NCBI GenBank assembly: GCA_947505565.1
Contig: CANNLB010000095.1
Location: 1-7,618, forward strand
Origin: Acidobacteriota bacterium
Lineage (GTDB): Bacteria; Acidobacteriota; Terriglobia; Bryobacterales; Bryobacteraceae
Direction: 5' to 3'
DNA: 7,618 nucleotides
Each line of letters starts with the position of its first letter. The stretch's first letter is position 1. The notes beneath the pieces were generated by a model. The model had not been told where the DNA came from, ran no database searches, and saw nothing but the letters and a program-made list of their open reading frames with translations. A program made the position numbers and the translations under genes. This document shows, piece by piece, positions 1-6,712 of this stretch.

Positions 1-2
1 TG

Positions 3-242
3 GTAGTTTCCGAAGGCGTTTGTCCGGGTGTCTGCACTCCCTTCGGCACTCGCCAAGAATTGACGAGCCGTGCTCGCCAAAACCTTACCACCAACCGGCC
101 CCGACTGCTCTGCCTCTCCGGCGACCATGGGCTTGTGGCGCTCGGCTTGGCCGCGCGGGCAAAACGTCGGTGCCTAAACCTATTGAACGATATACGCGCC
201 TGCGGCACGGTTGAACGATACACGCGCCTGCGGCACGGTTGA
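3..242 (+). other. Left-truncated open reading frame, unrecognised
   Basis: A plus-strand frame is open from base 3 to a TGA at 240-242, about 79 codons, and enters from the left edge, so any start lies outside the window or at a minor internal ATG (base 60). The product would be Cys- and Arg-rich. It includes a stretch GDHGLVALGLAARAKRR (around bases 123-173) that looks protein-like, but I recognise no family. The frame runs into the first copies of a 28-bp tandem repeat and stops inside the third. If only one repeat unit were present, it would instead continue through CGTVDEDPARRHATRHDQF into the downstream remnant region. Third-position GC is only slightly above the local average, so coding status is weak. 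It may equally be intergenic DNA that is open by chance because of high GC. Confidence 0.25.
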
Positions 243-270
243 ACGATATACGCGCCTGCGGCACGGTTGA
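183..270. repeat. 28-bp tandem repeat, three copies plus 4 bases
   Basis: Three head-to-tail 28-bp units lie at 183-210, 211-238 and 239-266. Each starts TTGAACGATA and ends CGCCTGCGGCACGG, and the first four bases of a fourth copy (TTGA) follow. Units 1 and 3 are identical. Unit 2 differs by one T-to-C change (GATAC for GATAT). The near-identity indicates recent expansion by slippage or recombination. Because 28 is not a multiple of 3, each added unit shifts the reading frame, so two extra units (56 bp) change the frame of anything read through the region. It lacks the spacer architecture of a CRISPR array. Confidence 0.93.
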
Positions 271-306
271 TGAAGATCCCGCCCGTCGGCATGCCACGCG
301 GCATGA

Positions 307-545
307 TCAGTTTGTGATCTGGTCAAGTCTATTCGAGCAGAGGTGGTCAATTTCTGGGGAGCGCCGAGGCCGTGCGGCGTCAACTTGCCGCGCTCGGCGA
401 AGAAAACTCGATCCTGGGAGAGTACTTTTCGCAGACCGCCTATATGGCGATCGAACTGTTTGGGCACGATTCCGATTGGATGCGGGCACTCGAAGAGCTA
501 ACGCCCGCCCCGGCTACGAAGGCCGCGAGTGCTGGTAAGTCCTAA
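307..545 (+). pseudogene. 3' remnant of an unrecognised protein gene, frame-disrupted
   Basis: The frame from 318 to the TAA at 543-545 encodes a convincing protein tail. It contains GSAEAVRRQLAALGEENSIL, then EYFSQTAYMAIELFG and DSDWMRALEEL, and ends in an Ala/Lys-rich tail. It is helical and soluble in character. No good start exists in that frame: an in-frame TGA sits at 315-317 and the first Met is far inside. Upstream, the neighbouring frame (codons from 307) reads CDLVKSIRAEVVNFWG. It would join smoothly to GSAEAV if the G4 run at 356-359 had one more G, so one base appears lost. That frame is closed by a TGA at 304-306, so at least one further lesion lies upstream. The 3' end overlaps the convergent debranching-enzyme gene by 32 bp (514-545). 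I do not recognise the family. A sequencing or assembly error could mimic the damage. Confidence 0.45.
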
Positions 546-2280
546 GCATCAACAAGGCGGCCATGCTCCAGGCCTGCGCTGGTGCGCCGCATGGGTTGTG
601 GGGGGGATCCCCGTCGTAGATTTCGGCGATCTGACTGAGGCAACCGCGCGCCAATTCGCTCTCCAGTTCGGGGAAGGGAAATGGCTCGCAGAATTCGCGT
701 TCCCACGCCAAGGCGAATGGCGCAGCGAGCCATGGCCAGACCGTTCCTTGATGATAAGCCGCATCCCGCTCGGCCGGCGTACCCTGATAGCGCCCCTGAT
801 AGGCCGGATCCTGCGGTGAGAGTGTGCGTAGTCCGAAAGGAGTGACCAAGTGCAGCCGGACGGTCAATAGCAGTTCCCGTCGCCGGGCCGGTTCGAGCAG
901 CGAATGAGTCAGCGACACAGCCAGAATTTGATTTGGACGGATTTCGGATGATCCGGGGCAGTCCAGCAGGCACATACCACCGTCACTCCAGTAGGTTGAC
1001 ACGAAGCTGCGACCGACCCAGTCGGCGAGGCCCGCATACTTCATGCGTCGCCCGTCATCACCCAGGCGCTCCGCCCATCCGGCCATGAGGCGCAGCGCGT
1101 TGTACCAAAGCGCATTGACCTCTACGGGCTTGCCGTGTCGCGGAGTCATCGGTCGGCCATCACTCCGGGCGTCCATCCACGTCAGTTGGGTTTGCTCGTT
1201 TCCGCAATAGAGGAGACCATCGGCTGGGTCCATTCCAATTTGGAAGAGGGTTCCGCGTTCGTGCCATTCGATGATCTCTCGGCCAATCGGGTAGAACACC
1301 GACTCTACCCATTCGGTCTCCCCCGCCGCCCACAGATGCTGAGCGGCCTCAAACGCCCAAAGCGTCGCGTCGGCGGTGTTGAACTCGGGCTCCTGTCCCG
1401 CGTCGCTGAATCGGTTCGGCAACAGGCCTTGGGATCGGTGCTGTAAGAATCCGGCGAAGATCTGTTTCGCCTCGGCCAAGCGTCCGGTTGCGATGAGCAG
1501 GCCCGGCATCGCGATGAAGGTATCGCGGCCCCAATCGGTAAACCACGGGTAGCCGGCCATCAACGTTAAACGCCCGTTCACGCGGCTTAAAAACACGTCC
1601 GCCCCGGAGAGTGTCCGCGCTGTTCCGACGGCTCCTAATGAGGCCGTGAATACGGCACCTGTTGAGCCGTGAAAGACCCCCGCGCACCACAAATCCTCGC
1701 GAAAGGGAAAGCCGCGGTCTAACTCTTCGAGGTATTCGATATCGTGATACCAAACGCCCACGGACTGCCATGCCGCACCGGTCATGGCGAACTCGAGTGG
1801 CGTATCCGGACCGGTGCCGAGGGAGTGGTAGCCGCGCGTGGCGGTGAACACGCGCACCCGCAGTGGGCAAGCCTCGCTCGCGTCATAGGTTAGCTGTACC
1901 CCGTCGGGGCTTTCGAGCAACGCTACGCGCTTTGTGATGGTCACTCCTTCGACCGTCCACGTCCACAGTGGCTCCGGGGTCGCCCAAAAGTTACTCAGTA
2001 ACTCGAAGCCCCGCGGGGTGGCCAGGCCCGGATATTGGCAGGTGCCCAGCTCCACCCATCGGCCGGAAATGTACACTTCCTCTTCCACGCGCGGCAGGAG
2101 AACATGGCGCTCGCCGCCGTCTCCAAACGGCGCCACCAGCAGCCCGTGGTACCGCCGAGTGTTCGCCCCGGCTGCCGTGCCCATTGCGTAGGCACCCTGG
2201 CCATTGGTCGCTAACCATTCCACCCGCGAAGACTGCACATAGTCACGCAGCAAGTCTGTACTCAGTTGGCCCTTTGACAT
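514..2280 (-). CDS. Amylo-alpha-1,6-glucosidase (glycogen debranching enzyme, GH133 type)
   Basis: This 588-residue cytoplasmic enzyme is predicted to hydrolyse the alpha-1,6 branch points left in glycogen or limit dextrins. The N-terminal half (about 18-215) matches the beta-rich GDE N-terminal domain: EWLATNGQGAYAMGT at 21-35, then NTRRYHGLLVAP at 40-51. The C-terminal half is the (alpha/alpha)6 toroid, with GYPWFTDWGRDTFIA at 243-257, LPNRF at 287-291, NTADATLWAF at 301-310, TWMDAR at 367-372, GTVWPW at 512-517, and EIYDGD followed by CGAPAQAWS at 553-572. From family knowledge the catalytic acids probably lie in the WGRD (Asp253) and AEIYDGD (Glu553) motifs. The segment joining the two domains (about 210-240) looks roughly 30 residues shorter than usual. 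I chose ATG 2280 because the frame stays open to 2637 only through the kinase gene on the other strand, and the upstream residues are not family-like. A weak AGCAGAG ribosome site precedes it. No signal peptide is seen. The 3' end overlaps the remnant gene at 318-545. Confidence 0.95.
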   Translation of the reverse strand: MSKGQLSTDLLRDYVQSSRVEWLATNGQGAYAMGTAAGANTRRYHGLLVAPFGDGGERHVLLPRVEEEVYISGRWVELGTCQYPGLATPRGFELLSNFWATPEPLWTWTVEGVTITKRVALLESPDGVQLTYDASEACPLRVRVFTATRGYHSLGTGPDTPLEFAMTGAAWQSVGVWYHDIEYLEELDRGFPFREDLWCAGVFHGSTGAVFTASLGAVGTARTLSGADVFLSRVNGRLTLMAGYPWFTDWGRDTFIAMPGLLIATGRLAEAKQIFAGFLQHRSQGLLPNRFSDAGQEPEFNTADATLWAFEAAQHLWAAGETEWVESVFYPIGREIIEWHERGTLFQIGMDPADGLLYCGNEQTQLTWMDARSDGRPMTPRHGKPVEVNALWYNALRLMAGWAERLGDDGRRMKYAGLADWVGRSFVSTYWSDGGMCLLDCPGSSEIRPNQILAVSLTHSLLEPARRRELLLTVRLHLVTPFGLRTLSPQDPAYQGRYQGTPAERDAAYHQGTVWPWLAAPFALAWEREFCEPFPFPELESELARGCLSQIAEIYDGDPPHNPCGAPAQAWSMAALLMLRTYQHSRPS

Positions 2281-2291
2281 ACTCTGCTTGT

Positions 2292-2297
2292 AGTATA
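2292..2297 (-). promoter_or_regulatory. Possible -10 element for the debranching-enzyme gene
   Basis: On the minus strand TATACT (5 of 6 matches to TATAAT) ends 11 bases before the ATG at 2280. Transcription starting about 7 bases downstream would leave a leader of only a few bases. There is no good -35 hexamer at 16-18 bp spacing, so this is a suggestion only. Confidence 0.25.
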
Positions 2298-2303
2298 GGT
2301 CCA

Positions 2304-2978
2304 ATGGATTTTTCCGCCGATCACGTTTCCCCCGAACACGAAAAACTTCTTCTGCTCGGCAAGCACGCTGCGCATTTGATTCATGACTGGAACAACGTCC
2401 TGACGCTGCTGCAAGCGCAGTGCGCCGAACTTCCGCCGAGCGACGCGGCCACCGACCTTGTCGCGTCGGTCGACCAAGCCGCCGCGCTCCCTCGCCAACT
2501 GTTGAGCTACCTTCGCCAGTCACCGCCGGCCCGCACTCGCGTCTACCTGGACGAATGGTTGCCTTCGGTCGAATTCGCGCTTCGGCAACTGCTCGGCCGA
2601 CGCTACCGATTCTATCCTGACTACTCTGCCCCGGCACTAGCCGTCTCGGTTGACGTCGCGCAACTGCGCAACGCTCTAATCAATCTGACCCTCAATGCCC
2701 GAGCCGCCCTCGGCGATTCTGGCCGCGTCCGCCTGGTCTCATCGCCCCACCCGAACGGTGTCGCGCTCGCGCTGCACGATAACGGCCACGGCTTCGACGA
2801 CTCTACCCGCGCTCACCTCTTCGAGCCCTTCTTCACAACCCGGACCGACGCTCACCGCACCGGCCTCGGCCTAGCCAGCGTCAAAGCTTTTGTTGACACC
2901 CACGGCGGGTCTCTCTCGGTGGAGAGCCAACCGAACGAAGGCACCGTATTCACTTTGGTTTTACCGCTGGCTCCTTAG
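2304..2978 (+). CDS. Small soluble orphan histidine kinase, no sensor or receiver domain
   Basis: This 224-residue protein is almost entirely a kinase core. The dimerisation/phosphoacceptor box is at 20-36 (GKHAAHLIHDWNNVLTL). His27 in the HDWNN motif is the likely phosphorylated residue, corresponding to HDFNN in the large family of soluble and hybrid kinases. The HATPase_c domain follows: N box at about 121-136 (NALINLTLNARAAL, Asn127 and Asn131), G1 DNGHGF at 159-164, F box FEPFFTT at 173-179, G2 GLGLASV at 187-193 and GTVF at 213-216. All ATP-binding motifs look intact, so it should be active. No transmembrane segment, PAS/GAF domain or receiver domain is present, and no response regulator lies in the window. 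The start at 2304 leaves 23 bp to the divergent debranching gene and is preceded by a weak AGG. The frame is also open upstream to 1968, but that part is antisense to the debranching gene and is not kinase-like. The TAG stop overlaps the stop of the convergent AsmA-like gene. Confidence 0.9.
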   Translation: MDFSADHVSPEHEKLLLLGKHAAHLIHDWNNVLTLLQAQCAELPPSDAATDLVASVDQAAALPRQLLSYLRQSPPARTRVYLDEWLPSVEFALRQLLGRRYRFYPDYSAPALAVSVDVAQLRNALINLTLNARAALGDSGRVRLVSSPHPNGVALALHDNGHGFDDSTRAHLFEPFFTTRTDAHRTGLGLASVKAFVDTHGGSLSVESQPNEGTVFTLVLPLAP

Positions 2979-5287
2979 CGCAACTCCAGCGGCATGACGG
3001 GTCCGCTCAGCTTCATCTCCCGTCCATCACCCGCCAGATCCACCACCAGTCGGCCGTCTTTTTGGGTGCTTCCTTTCCCCGTCCAAGTCAGGCCGCCGAT
3101 CTCGATTTCGATGTTTTCGAGATCTATCTTCGGCCCGCTGCCTTCCACGCGAATTCCGAATTTTCCGCCGAAACGTCGCGACGCCGACTCTCCGAACTGA
3201 ACTTGCTCTCCGCTGATGTCGCCTTTCGCTGTGCCCGTCCGGCCAATGTCTACACCCAAGCCGCGGGCCTCCGCGCTCCAACTGGCGTCCACTTTCCCGC
3301 CTTGCCAGTTCAGCCCCGTCGCTTTGCCCTGCCAAGTATAGGCCGGCTCGGCGCGCTCCAGATTGATGCCCAATTCGCCGCTGATCTCGCCTCCATTCCA
3401 ACTGAAGCGCAGATCCCGCAAACCGACTTTTGAGGCATCCCACCGGAGGGCTGTCCGCACGTTGGCTAGAGTTTGCTCGCCCATTTCGAGCGACTCGATG
3501 CGCACGGATCCTTCGGCGCGGCGCGACGCCAGCCACTCGGGAACTCGATCTTCGCCGATCTGTAAGGTCCGGGCGACAAATCCACGCTCCCGTTGCAAGG
3601 CAGGGGCCAGCAGTCGTTCCAATTCACCGGCGTCAGCCCGGCCCAGCCGAACGTCAAAATGGTGGGGGCGGGCTTGGATCGGGTCGTAACGGTAGTCTCC
3701 TTCCCAACCGATCTTGCCTACCCGCGCCTTCACTCCCTTCGCCGCTAACCGATGGCCATTTAGCTCGACGGTCGCCTGCTGCAACTCCAAAGCTTCGGCC
3801 AACTCCGGTATCGAAACCCGCGTCTCAGATAGCGTAAAGAGCCCCGTCCAGTCCGGTGGCGCATCCTCCAATCGATGAACCAGCAACCGGCCCCGGATCT
3901 GGCCTCCTCGCAACTCGCTCAGGAGCGGCGGCTTTTCACCTGCCATGGCGACCAACATCTGAACCTGTTCAATGCTCAGCGGCTTGGGATTTAAGCGTGC
4001 CTCGGCCTCGCGAGTTCTCCAGTTCCACTCGTACTCCATCGAGGCTACGCCCTTGGTCCCGAACTCCATCACCGGTGCCTGCATTTTCAGCTTTCCGTCC
4101 GCCAACTCGACCGGGATGACTGGGGACTTCAGCACGGCCTCACCGTTGTCGACCAGCGCGAACGAATCCACCGTTAGCTTCCCCTCCGCCGCTCGGTCCT
4201 GGGACATCCGCACCGATCCGCTCAGTGCGCCCTCGACGCGCAAGTTCTTAAACCGATCTCCCTCCGGCCGGAGCCACCCGACCGCCAAGGCCAGTGGCAT
4301 CTGCTCTGGTTGCAGTTCGACACGCCACTGGGGGGTTGACAAATAAGCACTCAACTCGACCTCGGCTCGGAACGGCAGCGCGCCATCTTTGGGAGCCTCG
4401 GTGGCCACGCGGAGCTTTTGCCCCGTTAGGTTCCAGGTGCCCTTGTATCCTAGCCTCCATTGGCTGGGTCGCGGCGGTTGGCTCCAGTAATGTAGATCGT
4501 TCAAGTCCAATCGACCGCTGAGTTCGATGGCCGAAAGCGGACCAGCTAACCGACCCCGCGATTCCACCATCCCGTGTAGGCCAAGATCGCGGCTCGCGAG
4601 TAGCTTGGCTAACTCCTCTATCGCCGAGGGCTCCAACTGGTAGTCCATCTCTAAGCGCGGTTCGGTCCCTTCCGGGCGGAGCCAACGGCCACGTCCGGAG
4701 AAGCGTCCGAAGCCTTGCGCGGTGCGGTCCGTGCGGGCCGGTTCCCCACGAAACCAGAGATCAAACGCGCGTTCTCCGCTTTCGGCGGAGAAATCGAGAT
4801 CCGTGTTTGTGAAATAGTACGCCGACTTGGTTCCCGCGATCTTGAAATTCAATCGCCCACTGCGCACTTCTAAATCGGGCAATACGACCCCGGTGGCTTG
4901 TGAGGAACTTCGTAAGAGCGCCTGGACGTTCCAAACACCGTCTACGGTCTGCATCAGGTTCACGCTGGGTTCTTCGAGGCGCAGCGAGGAAACTTCCAAG
5001 CTGCCGCGCAGGAGAGGCCATAGACGCAGGCGGACGACGAGTGAGGTGACGTAAGCGAGCGGCTCGGCTGATACAGTGGGGTCTTCATGGATGACGACGT
5101 CGCTCAGGGTGAACCCGGGGCCGGTCAGCAGGTGCATGTGGACCTCGCCCACTTCCACCTTGCGTTGGAGCGCTCGCTCTAAACTCGTCGTGATTGCGGG
5201 GGCAAAACGGTCCGCCTTCAAAAATGGTGCCGCAAGGGGCAGCCCAAGTAGAATCCCGAGGGCAATCCACCAAGCTCGCTTCTTCAT
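2975..5287 (-). CDS. AsmA-like envelope protein
   Basis: This 770-residue protein starts with a charged end and one hydrophobic segment (about 5-23, WWIALGILLGLPLAAPF). It is therefore probably anchored in the inner membrane with a very long periplasmic part. The first about 125 residues match the AsmA N-terminal pattern: KADRFAPAITTSLERALQRK at 24-43, VEVGEVHMHLLTGPGF at 44-59, and RLEEPSVNLMQTVDGVWNV at 103-121. The rest is rich in short beta-strands with repeated DG/G-x-L patterns, as expected of the extended groove in the AsmA/TamB/YhdP superfamily. That superfamily is linked to lipid transport between membranes and to outer-membrane homeostasis. Substrate and exact role here are unknown. 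Its ATG overlaps the stop of the upstream mocA-like gene (ATGA), with a GCGGA ribosome site inside that gene, so it is translationally coupled and last in the operon. Its TAA overlaps the kinase TAG on the other strand. No frameshift is seen. Confidence 0.85.
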   Translation of the reverse strand: MKKRAWWIALGILLGLPLAAPFLKADRFAPAITTSLERALQRKVEVGEVHMHLLTGPGFTLSDVVIHEDPTVSAEPLAYVTSLVVRLRLWPLLRGSLEVSSLRLEEPSVNLMQTVDGVWNVQALLRSSSQATGVVLPDLEVRSGRLNFKIAGTKSAYYFTNTDLDFSAESGERAFDLWFRGEPARTDRTAQGFGRFSGRGRWLRPEGTEPRLEMDYQLEPSAIEELAKLLASRDLGLHGMVESRGRLAGPLSAIELSGRLDLNDLHYWSQPPRPSQWRLGYKGTWNLTGQKLRVATEAPKDGALPFRAEVELSAYLSTPQWRVELQPEQMPLALAVGWLRPEGDRFKNLRVEGALSGSVRMSQDRAAEGKLTVDSFALVDNGEAVLKSPVIPVELADGKLKMQAPVMEFGTKGVASMEYEWNWRTREAEARLNPKPLSIEQVQMLVAMAGEKPPLLSELRGGQIRGRLLVHRLEDAPPDWTGLFTLSETRVSIPELAEALELQQATVELNGHRLAAKGVKARVGKIGWEGDYRYDPIQARPHHFDVRLGRADAGELERLLAPALQRERGFVARTLQIGEDRVPEWLASRRAEGSVRIESLEMGEQTLANVRTALRWDASKVGLRDLRFSWNGGEISGELGINLERAEPAYTWQGKATGLNWQGGKVDASWSAEARGLGVDIGRTGTAKGDISGEQVQFGESASRRFGGKFGIRVEGSGPKIDLENIEIEIGGLTWTGKGSTQKDGRLVVDLAGDGREMKLSGPVMPLELR

Positions 5288-5823
5288 AGTTCCGCTACCA
5301 CCATGCGATATGCTTCGGGGTCATCCACATCTCGCAATATGCCTGGATCGGCACAGGGAAACCACCCTGGTTCCAAGGTCCGCAGCAGGTCCTTCGGGTT
5401 CGCAGTGGGCGGCAACGCCAGCAGTCCGTGGACGGTCTCGGCACTGATAATGGTCGGATGGCCCCGTCGTCCGTCGAATTGGGGATTGAACACTGGCTGG
5501 CCCCGATAGGCGGCGACCAAGCCTTGAACCGTTTCCTCCCGCACGTGACCAAAATCCACCGGCGTGAACATGACCGGCCCGGACGCTCCGGATATGCCAA
5601 TTTGGAGGGAACTCAACATACCTCGCTCCGGATCCGGATTCACGACCACCCGGGCGCCGGGGACATGGATAGGTTCCCGCAGGACCACGGTTACCGGGGC
5701 CAACGCCCCTAAAACACGAACGAGCCGATGCAAGTAAGTCTCACCTTTCCAAAGCAATTGGGTCTTAGGGAAGCCCATTCGCCGGGACGCTCCCGCTGCT
5801 AACACTACCGCGGTCAGGTTCAC
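5284..5823 (-). CDS. mocA: MocA-like molybdenum cofactor nucleotidyltransferase
   Basis: This 179-residue cytoplasmic protein of the MobA/MocA (NTP_transf_3) family is expected to transfer CMP from CTP to Mo-molybdopterin, giving the dinucleotide cofactor used by xanthine-dehydrogenase-type enzymes. The nucleotide-binding signature VVLAAGASRRMGFPK is at 6-20, a metal-binding Asp in TPVDFGHV is at about 90, RRGHPTIIS is at 119-127, and the C-terminal metal motif RDVDDPEAY is at 164-172. It is slightly shorter than typical members (about 190-200), and the usual VDQP is replaced by VDFG, so activity should be confirmed. The start is a GTG overlapping the xdhC TGA (GTGA), and the stop overlaps the next ATG (ATGA). 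The xdhC neighbour favours the cytidylyl (MocA) over the guanylyl (MobA) role. Base specificity cannot be proved from sequence alone. Confidence 0.85.
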   Translation of the reverse strand: MNLTAVVLAAGASRRMGFPKTQLLWKGETYLHRLVRVLGALAPVTVVLREPIHVPGARVVVNPDPERGMLSSLQIGISGASGPVMFTPVDFGHVREETVQGLVAAYRGQPVFNPQFDGRRGHPTIISAETVHGLLALPPTANPKDLLRTLEPGWFPCADPGILRDVDDPEAYRMVVAEL

Positions 5824-6656
5824 CGGGCGAGCTCTTGAACCTTGTGAAGCCCGGTTGCCGTCTTTGAGAGCGCTTTCCAGCCCGAGTCAGGATTACGACG
5901 CACGGCGATCATCTCCGCGACCACGGAAATCGCGATCTCTTCAGGAGTAATCGCGCCAATGTCGAAGCCCATCGGAGCAAATAATCGCTCCAGCGCCGAG
6001 GCCGGAAACCCCACCTTGGCCAACTCCTCAATCACCCCGATCACCTTACGCTTGCTGCCGATCATGGCTAAGTACCGGGCGTTCGTTCCGGCCGCCCATT
6101 CGAGGACGCGCATATCATCCCGATGCCCTCGGGTGACGATGACGATGTAACTGGTATCGGTAACGACTAAGTTCGGAAACACTTCTTCGTACTCTGCCGC
6201 GATCACCTCGTCGGCTTCTGGAAAGCGCTCGCGGTTGGCGTAGTTTTCGCGATTATCGATCACAGAGACGGCGAATCCGGCCATGCCAGCCGCTTTGGCC
6301 AAACTCTTGGAGATGTGTCCGGCCCCGAAGATATAAGTACGCGGCTGGGGGACGATTGCTTCAATAAATACTTCCAACTGGCCTCCGCAAATCAAGCCGT
6401 TATCGTAAGCGGCGTCCTGTCCCAGAGAGAATTTCATCTGGCGGGGCTTTTCAGTCGCGATGACTTCTCGAGCGGCGTTCCACACTTCGGCCTCGACGCA
6501 ACCGCCACCGATTGTTCCGGCCATCGAGCCGTCTTCCCGCACCAAGAGCTTTGCGCTTTCGTAGCTCGGAATCGACCCGTTCACCTGCACGATCGTCGCC
6601 AGGGCGCACTTTTGCCCCAGCTTTCGCAACCTTACGATTTCGTCAAATAAATCCAC
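5820..6656 (-). CDS. xdhC: XdhC/CoxI family molybdenum hydroxylase maturation factor
   Basis: This 278-residue protein helps mature molybdenum hydroxylases by binding the molybdenum cofactor and assisting its sulfuration and insertion into the apoenzyme. The N-terminal XdhC_CoxI domain shows TIVQVNGSIPSYESAKLLV at 21-39, GTIGGGCVEAEVW at 47-59 and LICGGQLEVFIE at 88-99, where Cys90 sits in the conserved CGG. The C-terminal Rossmann domain follows, with YIFGAGHIS at 108-116, VIDNRENYANRERFPEA at 132-148, TRGHRDDM at 175-182, MIGSKRK at 198-204 and PMGFDIGAITPEEIA at 228-242. The length is normal for full two-domain members. GTG 6656 is taken as the start because the product then begins MDLFDEIVRLRKLGQ, as family members do, and no in-frame start further upstream fits. 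It heads the xdhC-mocA-asmA operon. No hydroxylase subunit gene is in the window, so the client enzyme is encoded elsewhere or beyond the right-hand region. Confidence 0.95.
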   Translation of the reverse strand: MDLFDEIVRLRKLGQKCALATIVQVNGSIPSYESAKLLVREDGSMAGTIGGGCVEAEVWNAAREVIATEKPRQMKFSLGQDAAYDNGLICGGQLEVFIEAIVPQPRTYIFGAGHISKSLAKAAGMAGFAVSVIDNRENYANRERFPEADEVIAAEYEEVFPNLVVTDTSYIVIVTRGHRDDMRVLEWAAGTNARYLAMIGSKRKVIGVIEELAKVGFPASALERLFAPMGFDIGAITPEEIAISVVAEMIAVRRNPDSGWKALSKTATGLHKVQELAR

Positions 6657-6663
6657 GTACCGA

Positions 6664-6669
6664 ATTTTA
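6664..6669 (-). promoter_or_regulatory. Possible -10 element for the xdhC operon
   Basis: On the minus strand TAAAAT (5 of 6 matches to TATAAT) ends 7 bases before the xdhC GTG, which would give an essentially leaderless transcript. No matching -35 is seen at 17 bp. It overlaps the -35 element of the oppositely directed promoter, so the two would compete if both are used. Confidence 0.25.
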
Positions 6670-6695
6670 ACACTCTAAAGCTTTGGCCCTATAAA
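6667..6695 (+). promoter_or_regulatory. Predicted sigma70-type promoter for the SPOR-like gene
   Basis: TTAACA (6667-6672; 5 of 6 matches to TTGACA) and TATAAA (6690-6695; 5 of 6 matches to TATAAT) are separated by exactly 17 bases. The predicted transcription start is near 6702, about 11 bases before the ATG at 6713, so the leader would be very short. It lies in the 56-bp gap between two divergent genes and is the strongest promoter-like match I noted. Confidence 0.6.
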
Positions 6696-6712
6696 TCCGA
6701 TGTATTTCCTGA

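Noticed and set aside
183..270. CRISPR array
   Set aside because: The units are directly adjacent with no spacers and only three copies are present.
239..538. 99-codon plus-strand ORF as an intact gene
   Set aside because: Beyond about 345 it runs out of frame with the convincing protein tail and becomes Arg-rich shadow sequence; its TTG start lies in the repeat.
2274..2296. Perfect TTGACA (2274-2279) followed by TAGTAT (2291-2296) as a kinase promoter
   Set aside because: The spacing is only 11 bases, far below the 16-18 needed for a sigma70 promoter. The TTGACA also covers the debranching-enzyme start codon.
1968..2303. 112-codon upstream extension of the kinase frame that could encode a sensor domain
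   Set aside because: It lies fully antisense to conserved debranching-enzyme sequence and reads as an Arg/Pro-rich shadow, not a sensor domain.
2281..2637. 119-codon upstream extension of the debranching-enzyme frame
   Set aside because: It is antisense to the kinase core, lacks family-like residues, and the ATG at 2280 gives the expected N-terminus.
3027..3536. 169-codon minus-strand ORF within the AsmA-like gene
   Set aside because: It is an Arg-rich alternate frame of a continuous 770-codon gene, with no start context or family resemblance.
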